Assembly: GCA_023935145.1 (NCBI GenBank)
Contig: CM043698.1
Span: 149,607,625 to 149,671,624 of the forward strand
Origin: Bretschneidera sinensis
Taxonomy: Eukaryota; Streptophyta; Magnoliopsida; Brassicales; Akaniaceae
Direction of reading: 5' to 3'
DNA length: 64,000 nt
Below are positions 1 to 9,560 of the stretch, in pieces (within the stretch, counting starts at the first letter, position 1; the number at the start of each line of letters is the position of its first letter). The position numbers and the translations under genes were made by a program. The notes beneath the pieces are model-generated. The model searched no databases. It worked only from the letters and a program-made list of their open reading frames with translations, and had not been told where the DNA came from.

Positions 1-743
1 GGCATCCGAAGAGTAGGAGAGGGAAAAGAACGCTCCCCCTCACAACAAGATATGAGATATGAAAATAGACTCTCACTTTGGGAGGAAAAGAATGAAGTAG
101 ACTCAAAAAATGTGACATCAGCACTCATAAAGTAGCGACAAGAATCAGGACTGTAACAACAATAGCCTTTTTGAGTACGGGAATACCTAAGGAAGACACA
201 TTTCCGAGCTCGAAGAAATAATTTATCCTGACCCAAATCAAGCACATGAACAAAAGCAACACAACCAAAAACCGAGGAGTGAGGGAAAAAGGAGGCTGAG
301 TAGGATAAACAAGAAAAAAATGGACTTATGATTCAAAACAGTAGAAGGCATGCGATTAATGAGATAACAAGTAGTTGAAACAGCATCGCCCAAAAAGTGT
401 TAGGTACCTTCATATTGAACATTAAAGTGCGAGCAATATCAAGTAAATGGCGGTGTTTCCGCTCAGCCACACCATTTTGCTGGGAAGTGTGAGAACAACT
501 AGTCTGATGAATAATGCCTCCATCAATGCAAAATGAATTCATAATGGTCTGGGTATACTCTTAAGGCATTATCAGATTGAAAAATCTTAATACGCTTATT
601 AAATTGAACAAGAATTTCATTATAAAATTGAAGAATAATTCTATGCAAATCAGACCTCTCTTTCATTAAAAACAACCAAGTCATTCGGGAATAATCATCA
701 ACAAAAACAATAAAATAACGAAAACCACTCAAAGTAGCAGTTC
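1..743 (-). mobile_element. Copia fragment (integrase and linker region), second copy of 55379-56122
   Basis: The reverse strand reads Copia integrase core and downstream linker. Residues such as FVDDYSRMTWLFLM, SQQNGVAERKHRHLLDIA and the start of the GAG-polyprotein linker are visible in the reading frames at 333-732. The stretch matches 55379-56122 almost base for base, with small indels that break the frame (for example near 410 and 560). It begins at the window edge, so its true extent is unknown. At 741-743 it joins UBP gene sequence abruptly; the counterpart at 56120 continues into Copia protease and gag. This is a dead fragment with no LTR in this copy. Confidence 0.9.
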
Positions 744-980
744 TATTTTTTCATCTTTATTTCTACTCTTTTCTACCCTGAATGTCAGTTTCAATGCAAT
801 CAGGTTAATTGTCTAAGGTGTTATCATGAGTCAGAAAGATATGAAAACACCATGGATCTTACATTAGAGATATATGGTTGGGTTGAGTCATTGGAGGATG
901 CACTGACTCAGTTTACAAGCCCTGAAGATTTGGATGGAGAGAACATGTATAGATGTGGAAGGTCTGATAACTTTGTTTGA
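744..980 (+). pseudogene. UBP16-type ubiquitin-specific protease, single exon fragment (copy C)
   Basis: After an AG acceptor at 802-803, the exon 804-980 encodes a piece of the USP catalytic domain with the zinc-ribbon start CLRCYHESERYE and the downstream block YGWVESLEDALTQF. In UBP15-19 family enzymes this lies between the Cys box and the His box. It ends in TGA at 978-980, just after MYRCGR, where the family continues with a further Cys. It is almost identical to the exon at 59643-59819. Upstream exons are replaced by Copia sequence and downstream exons by Gypsy sequence, so this is an isolated non-functional exon. Confidence 0.85.
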
Positions 981-1042
981 GACCTTGAATATGATGTCAT
1001 TATATCTAATTCTTGTAGAAGTTTAGGTTTAATAGTATAAAC

Positions 1043-1261
1043 TTGTGTAACTCACTGGCTAGGCATATTGATGAGGGCAAGACTAACAAATGGGAGGCGA
1101 ATCCTATTCAAGTTCAAATTGGTCCAGTTACAAGGGTTCGAGCTAAAAGGTTCAAGGAAACTCTCAGTGGGTTGATTCAACATATTTGGACTAAGAACCA
1201 TTTTTGGGGGCCCAATGATGTTGCTATACGTGATCCACAAGGATAAGTTTCTATAATTCAA
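1043..1261 (+). mobile_element. Gypsy (Ty3) integrase C-terminal tail, forward arm
   Basis: The frame at 1043-1246 gives a typical plant Gypsy integrase C-terminus, with VRAKRFKETLSGLIQHIW and then IRDPQG, followed by an in-frame TAA where the counterpart at 60061-60112 reads on for a few codons. It lies just before an LTR, as expected for the 3' end of pol. The same segment occurs in reverse at 5468-5716, forming one arm of an inverted repeat. Truncated at its 5' side. Confidence 0.8.
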
Positions 1262-1843
1262 GCTTTGAAATAATCTAGCAACTCAAGATTGTGAATTAAA
1301 ATCTTAGTTTCTCAAAATTGGAGACTTACTCATTTTGGTTGGCTCATCAAGGAAAATGGCTGGCTGGAATTTTTCTTATTGCCTTTTCTTAATTGTTTCC
1401 TTATTAATTTAATTGTTGAATTGTAAGGCTTGCATGTCAATTTAAGTACTTTCTTTTTTTGGATTTTAGGTTACTAGAATTCAGTTACCAGAATTAAATT
1501 TAGGTTTGTTTTCTATTCCTTAGCTTCCTTTTCCTAATTGGTTACGAATTCTCATGTATTTAAATAGCTATTGGCTTTTTGGAATAACACAATTCATATT
1601 TCATTCATACTTGTGAGAGAAAATTATTTTTGGTTCTTTTAGAACTTCTGAACTTATCGGAGTTTTCGTGGCGTTCATCTTCGACTTATCAATCAATCCT
1701 TGCATCATTGATTGTGGCATCTTCATCATACCAAGGTTCTTGCTTCAATATAAGCAACGGGTCACGGTCTCACATAAATTTGTTTCTAGACGATCTGGTA
1801 ATCCTTCTTGACCCATCAATTTCGTAGTTCTTGGCGTGAATCA
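1262..1843 (+). repeat. Gypsy-1 LTR (forward copy)
   Basis: This non-coding stretch follows the integrase tail and ends in CA at 1842-1843, 7 bp before a tRNA-Met-type primer binding site. Its reverse complement recurs at 4847-5430, and a shortened version at 60113-60335. The 5' edge is not resolved; the coordinate given is just after the pol remnant. It contains a TATA-like segment near 1558-1568 (TATTTAAATAG). Confidence 0.7.
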
Positions 1844-1850
1844 TTTCATT

Positions 1851-1862
1851 TGGTATCATAGC
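1851..1862 (+). other. Primer binding site of Gypsy-1 (initiator tRNA-Met type)
   Basis: TGGTATCATAGC differs by one base from the common plant retroelement site TGGTATCAGAGC. It lies just downstream of the LTR end, fixing element orientation as forward. Confidence 0.75.
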
Positions 1863-2316
1863 AGGTTCTAGTTGCAGGTTTACTTATCTTTTGTTATGTT
1901 TTCTTGAAGAAAAAAAAAGTGAAAAAAGGTGGAAATTCAAAAACAAAAGAACAAATTTCTAGTTTAAAAAAAAATGTGTGATATTTAGAGTCAATCATTT
2001 CAATTCTTGTTTCAATTTCTCATCTTTGTTTTCCTTTTATCAATTCCACAAATCCGAATTTCTTTGTGAGTTGGTGAATTGTTGCTGGAAACTTTGATAC
2101 TTGTTTGGTTAGTTTGATAAGAACCTATAGAGGATTATTACGAGTGGAAAAAAAGCAAGAGTGGTGAGCACATAAGAGGGAAAAAGCTAATCTGATTTTT
2201 GTATAAAAAACATGAGTGAAATTGAGTAACTCATTCTCTGAGTGAAACATGTAAGGGAGTGTGTGAGGTCCTTTTATTCTTCTTTTTTTTCTAACCTTGT
2301 TTTTTTTGCAGCAAAC

Positions 2317-3407
2317 ATGTTAGACAACAAGAACAAAAATAATTCTGGAGATATGTCGGGAGAGGTTGATCCGAAGTTGCTCATGGAGGCTTTAATGGGT
2401 GAGATGAGGAGAGTACTAAGAACGGAGATGGAGCAGGTTCATGAGTGGATAGATCAGGTAGAAAAAGCACGTGTGGGGCAGCAACAAAACGCTCCTAATG
2501 TGCGTAGGAGGGAGAGAGTTCAACCTAGGAGAGAGAGTTGAAGATGAAGAGTATTATTGGAATGGATTTGATGAAGAAGATGATTTGGAATCGGTTGTTA
2601 GCCATAGGAGATTTGGTGGTCGAGGTAGAGAAGCTAGGAATCGGGAAGATAATAACTTGGGTAGTATTAAGATGAAGATTCCATCATTTCAAGGCAAAAA
2701 TGATCATGAAGCTTACCTTGAGTGGCAGAAGAAGATAGAATTAGTATTTGATTGTCATAAATATTCCGAGCTTAAAAAGGTTAAACTTGCGGCCATTGAA
2801 TTTTTTGACTATGCGATTGTTTGGTGGGATCAACTAGGGTTAAACAGGAAAAGAAATAGACAGCGTCCAATAGGGACTTAGGAGGAGATGAAAACTGTGA
2901 TGAGGGAATGGTTTGTTCCAAGCCGTTACTACCGTGAGTTGTACCAAAAATTGTAAAGTCTTACACAAGATAGTTGGAGTGTGGAGGATTATTATAAAAA
3001 GATGGAAGTAGCTATGATCCGAGCAAATGTAGAGGAGGACCGAGAGGCTACTATGGCTAGGTTCTTGCCTGGTTCGAACCGGGAAATTGCTAATTCGGTG
3101 GAGTTACATCATTATGTGGAGGTGGAAGATATGGTGCACATGGCTATTAAAATTGAGAACCAACTCAAGAGGAGGGGCAACAATACACGGCAAAACCCTA
3201 ACTCGGGTTCATCTTGGAGACTGAATTTTGTGAAGAAAGAGGAGAAGCAAGCCACGGCCAAGCCCAGAACCGAGCAAAAGTAAGAAAGTACCAGCCATGG
3301 AAATCAAGGTAAAACTGATTCTTCAACCACTAGAAATCGTGATATTAAGTGTTTTAAATGCCAAGGCAGGGGTCACATAGTGAGCTAATGTCCGAACAAA
3401 AGAGTTA
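2317..3407 (+). pseudogene. Gypsy-1 gag (decayed)
   Basis: Starts at ATG 2317 (MLDNKNKNN) and continues across several stops and one frame change near 2525. Recognisable gag core: KMKIPSFQGKNDHEAYLEWQ (about 2670-2730), the WWDQL segment at 2822-2836, and EEMKTVMREWFVP after an in-frame TAG at 2878-2880. A CCHC zinc knuckle (CFKCQGRGH...C, 3352-3402) closes the region, with an in-frame TAA inside it. It would package element RNA in an intact copy. Nearly every stop replaces a Trp, Gln or Arg codon by a C-to-T or G-to-A change. Not functional. Confidence 0.85.
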
Positions 3408-3907
3408 TGGTATTGCGAGATAATGGTGAAATTGAAATTGAGTGCGAAAAAGATACCAAATCTATGCCACCATTGGAGGATGCAGGTGGTGATGAATACG
3501 CTGCCCAAGGAGAATTGTTGGTTACAAGGAGAGCTCTAAGTGTGCAAATCAAAGAAGATGACGAAGTGTAGTGAGAAAACATCTTTCATACTAGATGCCA
3601 CGTGCAAAACAAGGTATGTAGTGTGATTATTGATGGAGGTAGTTGTACTAACGTTGCTAGCATTACAATGGTTGAGAAATTAGGGTTGCCAATAATTAAA
3701 CATCCTCGGCTTTACAAGTTGCAATGGCTCAATGGTAGTGGTGAAATGAGGGTGAACAAACAAGTGTTAGTTTCCTTTCGGATTGGAAAATATGAAGATG
3801 AAGTTTTGTGTGATGTAGTTCCGATACAAGCTGGACACTTGTTACTAGGCCGACCATGGCAATTCGATCGGCGTGTTAAGCATGATGGCTTCACCAACAA
3901 ATATTAG
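3408..3907 (+). pseudogene. Gypsy-1 aspartic protease region (decayed)
   Basis: The frame 3602-3907 contains VCSVIIDGGSCTNVAS (the usual catalytic motif is D-S/T-G; here DGG) and later GHLLLGRPWQFDRRV, the conserved C-terminal block of Gypsy proteases. Two adjacent stops (TAG TGA, 3568-3573) separate it from the gag-side linker. In an intact element it would cut the polyprotein. Stops and the altered active site make it inactive. Confidence 0.8.
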
Positions 3908-3943
3908 TTTATAAGCAATCAAAGAACAATCACTCTAGTTCCT

Positions 3944-4846
3944 TTGACACCAAAGCAGGTTTATGAAGATCAAGTGAGGTTACAAAAAGAGAGTGAGAAA
4001 AAGAGAACGAGTGAAAATCAGAAAGAGAAAATGAGAGAGGTCGGGAAAATTGAGAGTGAAAATAAGAGAGCTGATTCGGCAATTGAGAGAAAAATAAATT
4101 TCTATGAAAAAGCGAGTGAAATAAAAAGAGCAATGTTTTTAAATCAACCAATGATTGTACTTTTGTACAAAGAGGCATTAAACACTAACCAATTTGACTC
4201 ATCTTTGCCTAGTTCTATTGTTTCTCTTTTGCAGGAGTTTGATGATATCTTTCCCAAGGAGATTCCATATATCTTACCTCCTATTCGAGGAATTGAACAT
4301 CAAATTGATTTCGTGCCCGGTGCTACAATTCCAAACCAACCAGCCTATCGAAGCAATCCCGAGGAGACAAAGGAGCTACAAAGGTAGGTTAGTGAATTGA
4401 TGGAAATGGGGTACGTAAGAGAAAGCATGAGTTTGTGCGCTGTTCCAATGATTTTGGTTCCTAAAAAGGATGGGACGTGGAGAATGTGCGTTGATTGCCG
4501 AGTAGTCAACAATATAATGGTGAAGCATCGACATCCTATTCCTCGCTTAGATGATATGCTAGATGAACTACATGGTACTTGTGTATTTTCTAAGATTGAT
4601 TTAGAAAGTGGATATCATCAAATAAGAATGAAAGAGGGTGATGAATAGAAAAATGCTTTTAAAACAAACATGATTTATATGAATGGTTAGTTATGCCATT
4701 TGGATTAACAAATGCACTGAGTACCTTCATGAGATTAATGAACCATGTTTTGCGAGCTTTTATAGGCAGATTCGTTGTTTATTTTGATAATATTCTCATT
4801 TATAACACAAACTTAGATGATCATGTTGTGCATTTAAAATCTTATA
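3944..4846 (+). pseudogene. Gypsy-1 reverse transcriptase, truncated
   Basis: A Lys/Glu-rich linker (3944-4120) leads to LLQEFDDIFPKEIP and then the RT fingers and palm: [44 protein letters not shown] and YFDNILIY. The family active site is YFDD, so the second catalytic Asp is changed to Asn. In-frame stops occur at 4385-4387 and 4646-4648, and a one-base loss lies near 4669. The RT domain stops dead at 4846, where an LTR in the opposite orientation begins. Connection, RNase H and most of integrase are absent. Confidence 0.85.
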
Positions 4847-5430
4847 TGATCCACACCAAGAACTAAGAAATTGATGGATCAAGAAGGATTACCAGATAGT
4901 CTAGAAACAGATTTATGTGAGACTGCGACCCGTTGCTTATATTTAAGCAAGAACCTTGGTATGATGAAGACACCACAATCAATGATGGAAGGATTGATTG
5001 ATAAGTCGAAAATGAACGCCACGGAAACTCCGATAAGTTCAGAAGTTCTAAAAGAACTAAAGAGAATTTTCTCTCACAAGTATGAATGAAATCTGAATTG
5101 TTTTATTCCAAAAAGCAAATAGCTATTTAAATACATGAGAATTCGTAACCAATTAGGAAAAGGAAACTAAGGAATATGAAACAAACCTAAATTCAATTCT
5201 GGTAACTTAAAATCTAAAAAAGGTAAGTACCTAAATTGGCATGCAAGCCTTACAATTCAGCAATTAAAGTAATAAGGAAACAATTAAGAAAAGGTAAAAG
5301 AAAAATTGCAACCAACCATTTTCCTTGATGAGCCAACCAAAACAAGTAAGTCTCCAATTTTGGGAAACTAAGATTTTAATTCACAATCTTGAGTTGCTAG
5401 ATTATTCCAAAGCTTGAATTATGGAAACGC
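4847..5430 (-). repeat. Gypsy-1-family LTR (inverted copy)
   Basis: Reverse complement of 1262-1843, starting with TG at 4847 as the mirror of the CA end at 1843. Arm identity is high, with scattered substitutions. It forms the right arm of an inverted repeat whose loop is the gag-RT segment 1844-4846. Confidence 0.75.
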
Positions 5431-5984
5431 ATCCTTGTGGATCACGTATAGAATCATCATTGGGCCCCTAAAGATGATTCTTAGTCCAAATATGTTGAAT
5501 CAACCAATTGAGAGTTTCCTTGAACCTTTTAGCTCGAGCCCTTGTAACTGGACCAATTGGAACTTGAATATGATCTGCTTCCCATTTGTTAGCCGTGTCC
5601 TCATTATTCCCCTCATCTTGAAAAGAATTTGTCCTCAAATCATCACCTACATCAAAAGGGCTTAAATAAAAAACATTGAAAGTGACACTAGCATTGTACC
5701 CACTTGGCAAATCCAATTTGTATGCATTGTCATTGATGCGCTCAAGGACTTGAAAAGGTCCATCTCCTCTAGGAAGGAACTTTTAACGCCTTTGTGACAA
5801 AAATCTTTCTTTCCTCGTGTGTAACCAAACCCAATCTCCGAGTTGAAAAATCAGTTGTCGACGACCTTTGTTAGCTTGTTTTGCATATTGTTCTGTTTTC
5901 TTCTCAATGTTTAGTCTTGCCTTCTCATGTATCTGCTTAACAAATTCAGTCTTTTTCTTTCCATCCAAGTTAGCACATTCAGAC
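5431..5984 (-). pseudogene. Gypsy integrase C-terminal part, reverse arm
   Basis: The reverse strand reads from 5984 down to 5468 through KQIHEKARLNIEKKTEQYA, LGDWVWLHTRKERF, a frame break near 5783, then LPSGYNASVTFNVF and VTRARAKRFKETLNWLIQ. This is the integrase C-terminal barrel and tail of a plant Ty3/Gypsy element. Its upstream side is cut at 5984 by the Gypsy-2 LTR. The same arrangement is seen at 60610-61126, where the frame is uninterrupted. Confidence 0.85.
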
Positions 5985-6200
5985 TGTAATACTCGTATTT
6001 GTAAAGAAAGGGTAAAGAAGTACTTTAATAAATATAACATGAAATTAAAAATAATATATTTACATGAAAGATTTAGTATTGAATAAAATAATTCTTTTAA
6101 AAAAATGGACGCGTGAAGATGTAATTACAAAGAAAATAATAATAATAATAAATAATAAAGTGGACGTTATTAAACGTCCAAGGGAAAAAATATAGGAAAG

Positions 6201-6202
<2 letters not shown>

Positions 6203-6245
<43 letters not shown>
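6203..6245. repeat. (AT)n microsatellite in Gypsy-2 LTR
   Basis: About 21 AT units; the paralogous tract at 61351-61374 is shorter by roughly half. Confidence 0.95.
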
Positions 6246-6249
<4 letters not shown>

Positions 6250-6251
6250 CA

Positions 6252-6279
6252 TGCAACACCTGGAAGTCCAGGTGTTGCA
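6252..6279. other. Perfect 13-bp hairpin in Gypsy-2 LTR
   Basis: TGCAACACCTGGA, two-base loop AG, then its exact reverse complement. The hairpin is conserved without change at 61380-61407. Confidence 0.9.
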
Positions 6280-8229
6280 CCTATATTTTCAAATTGCTGC
6301 TTGTTCTGCAGTTGGAGAGAAATGAATAGTAAAAAGAAAAAGAAAATAGTGGCAACCGCCTTAAATTTCTTTATATATATTTGTTGAAGTTCGATTTTTT
6401 TAGTTTGCCAATTTCATTTTAGCTTCTTATAATTTTTTTGTTTTCTTTAAACACTTGAGGATCCAAAGAAATGTCGAAAGAGCAAAATTTTGAAGGAGTT
6501 TTTTTGCAGAATTTCATAGAAAATCAGAAAAAGCTATCAGAAAAGTATAAAGTAATATTATAGTGTTTATTTTTGAATTTTTGATATTTATGAAGTTTCC
6601 ATAAGTTCAAAGTGGGAATTTTCAAAGTGTGGTTTATATCGAATTAAAGAATAAATTAGAAAATTTATATAAATATGATGTTAGGTGTTGACGATCTACA
6701 ACCGAGGAAATTTTTGAGAGAAATAGGAAAGGCAAGGAAGTGATTCACGGGTAGCTTTAAGAGATACGTGGTGAGTTGGATTTACTTTAAATAGTCAAAA
6801 TAAAAATCAAATATCTAGTGATAATATTAAGATAAATTATCAGCTTGAGTTTTGATGATAAATAAATATTTGGTTGATAGATATGATATGAATATTGGAC
6901 CGTAGAAAAATTATTATATGAGAAGAAATATTATTAGAATAATGGGTTGATATAATAATAATAATGATAAGCGAAATTTTTGATGAGCTATGGGTTATGT
7001 TTTGATATAAATTTTGAGGAGATAAATTTTAATGGATCTTAACAAACTTTGATGGATGATTTGATGAGATTTTGGATGAAATTTAGTGGATCTTGATAAG
7101 CTTTAATGGATGATTTAATGTGATTTGGGATAAGAGAATGTTAGTGGAATTTTTATGTAATTTGAGAAAAATCATGATAGTCAATTTAGATATTTGAGTT
7201 CATGTGATTTTTATATTACCGTTCATATGCATATTTTTATATTATTGTTCATGTGCATATGCATTTAATAATATAACCTAAGAACCGGGAAGGGGCCGGT
7301 CTAAAGGAACAACCATGACAGTCGGTATATGCTGGAAATAAAAGGGACACCGTGACAGCCGGGATAAGCTGTAAAGAACCGGGAAGTGACCGGTCTAAGA
7401 TAATAATAACCTGTCGACAGGTGCGAAGACGTTGCCATCATTTGCATCTATTTTAATTATTGTTTGCATTATTGAAATATTGATGTGTGATGTATTAATT
7501 GTGAATTAAATTATAGATAATTGAGTCTCACAGAAAGACAATTATGATGATAAGATTATTGAAATGCTAAGGTGTGGAGTATTATTGTGAATTTAATTAT
7601 AAATTATTGAGTCTCACACAAAGAGACAGTTATGACGATAAGATGATTGAAATGCTGAGGTGTGATGTGTTATTGTTATGGTATACTTATGATGTGAACC
7701 TCATTGCGAGGAAATTATGAAATAATTAATGGTATTGAGGTGAACCAATAAATAAGAGGAAAAAATTGATAGAGAATGGATATTTTGACAGGTGTAGTGA
7801 TAGTAGAGTGCTAGTATCAAGTACATGAGATATAAAGTGATTTAAATATTAAAAGACTGTTTATACAAATGAGTAATTTTAGTAAATTTAATTCACTGAG
7901 CTTGTGAAACTCATTCCTCATTGTACAATGATTTTCAGGTATCAGGTCTTACAAATAGTTTGGTGAGTTGAAATTCAGAAGAAATCATTTTCTGTAAGCC
8001 ACGTGCGTGTCAACATCCTCAGACTAATGAGAAAATAAAATAAAATGAAAAATCTATTTGTATTATTCATGCATTTTACGTTGTATAGTATATTTAATGA
8101 TCAAATTGATGTAAAATTCTTTTGGTGTTATTTATATTTTGTTGTTGCATATATGTGTCGTGCTGAGATTCTCAAAATGTGATGACACTGTTTCGGGGGT
8201 GGTCAACCCGGGATGGGTCGTTACAATTT

Positions 8230-8241
8230 TGGTATCAGAGC
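8230..8241 (+). other. Primer binding site of Gypsy-2 (initiator tRNA-Met)
   Basis: TGGTATCAGAGC, the standard plant retroelement site, four bases after the LTR end. Confidence 0.9.
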
Positions 8242-9560
8242 ATTAGATTTTATGATTCTGTAGACTGCATAAAAAGTAAGAAAGTGAAAGATTAAAATAA
8301 ATGATATTTTAATGAACGGTCTGAGGGTGGACGCGCTAGAGCTAGAGTTAGAGTTGTTGATTTGAGAGGGCGTGGTAGGCTCCTAATATTTTTGACAAGT
8401 CAAGGTTAAGTCTGAATTTGTGGTTCCTAGAAAGGAACATGTTGATAGTATGATTAATATTAGTAAAGGTGTGAGAGAATCTGAAGTTGAAAGAGATGAG
8501 CTAAGATAAGCTCTTACTCATGATCTTAAGAAAATGAATGTAACAGATGATAGAGTTTATAGCTTATAGCATAGACTTGAGAAACAGGCTAGAGTAGTGC
8601 CTGAGGTTGTTAACCCAGTAATGGTAAATGTCCAAAAAGGGAAAAGTGAGTTTATGCAAGAGATTCAAGAAGATTGTTAAGTTGAATACTTTGTTGTTTA
8701 AAGGATTTATAAACCCTTTTAAGCCTGAGTTTTGGGAGAAACTTGTAGAGAGATTATTTGGTATTTGTACCAGTAACTAACAGGAAAGTGATTGTCTTTA
8801 CTTCGTTTGAGTTACAAAGAGAAGTTTTAGAATGATGACAGGATATTCTTCCCAAGGTAAGTGCAGATATTGATAGACCCTTAACCTGGAATAGGTTTAA
8901 GGAGGTTTTCCTTGATAAATACTTTCCTTGGACCTTTAGAGCCCAACAAGATAGAGATTTTATTTATTTGAGGTAAATAGGTTTACTGTGGTTCAGTATG
9001 ATAGCAAATTTGTGGTTTTATTATTGGTTGTACCGAAAATGGTAGACCTAGAGTAGAAGAAGTGTAAAAAAAAAAATTCATAGATGAACTATGTTTTAAA
9101 ATTTGATCAAAACTATCTTACATGAGGCATGTGAATTATGTCAGATTAGTGGATATAGCATTTCAGATTAAGAGGGATGTGATGGAATTTAGAGGAATGA
9201 GGATTTGGCGAAAGAAGTCTAGATTTGAGGAACCCAAAGGTGGTGTCAGTATGAGTGTGTAGGGTGGGAGACCACCTAGAGGAGGCGTTCCTTGTTACAA
9301 GAAACTAAAGTACAGAGTCAGAGGCAAGCAGAATCTGTTGCTTGAGTGGCTCAGATTAATATTAGTGGGACCCTTAGATTTGGGAGACAGGTTATGGGAA
9401 CTGGGAGTCATGGCAGAGGAAGTAAATATGCTACAAGGTAAAATGGTAATCTAATATAGGATTGAGAGACAGAAGTTTATTATAGATATATTCATATAAT
9501 ATATTTTATCCCATAATTGTCATAATTTGAAGTGCATTATGTGTAGAGAAGGTGGACATA
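8242..9560 (+). pseudogene. Gypsy-2 gag remnant
   Basis: A short Arg-rich beginning (GGRARARVRVVDLRGRGR at about 8327-8380) matches the start of chromovirus-type gag. It is followed by scattered fragments such as FKGFINPFKPEFWEKLVERL (8699-8757) in changing frames with many stops. Divergence and stops are heavier than in Gypsy-1. The first 620 bp match 63393-64000. No intact frame remains. Confidence 0.7.

Larger units (their letters stand above)
5985..8225 (+). repeat. Gypsy-2 5' LTR (about 2.24 kb)
   Basis: Begins TGTAATACTCG at 5985, inside an older Gypsy integrase, and ends GTCGTTACA at 8225, four bases before a tRNA-Met-type primer binding site. Long LTRs of this kind are known from chromovirus-type Gypsy elements of dicots. 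It has an AT microsatellite, a perfect short hairpin, and a tandem patch near 7285-7400 (repeated GACAG/CCGGGA motifs). The paralogous copy is 61127-63376 with the same insertion point. No matching 3' LTR lies in the window. Confidence 0.85.
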
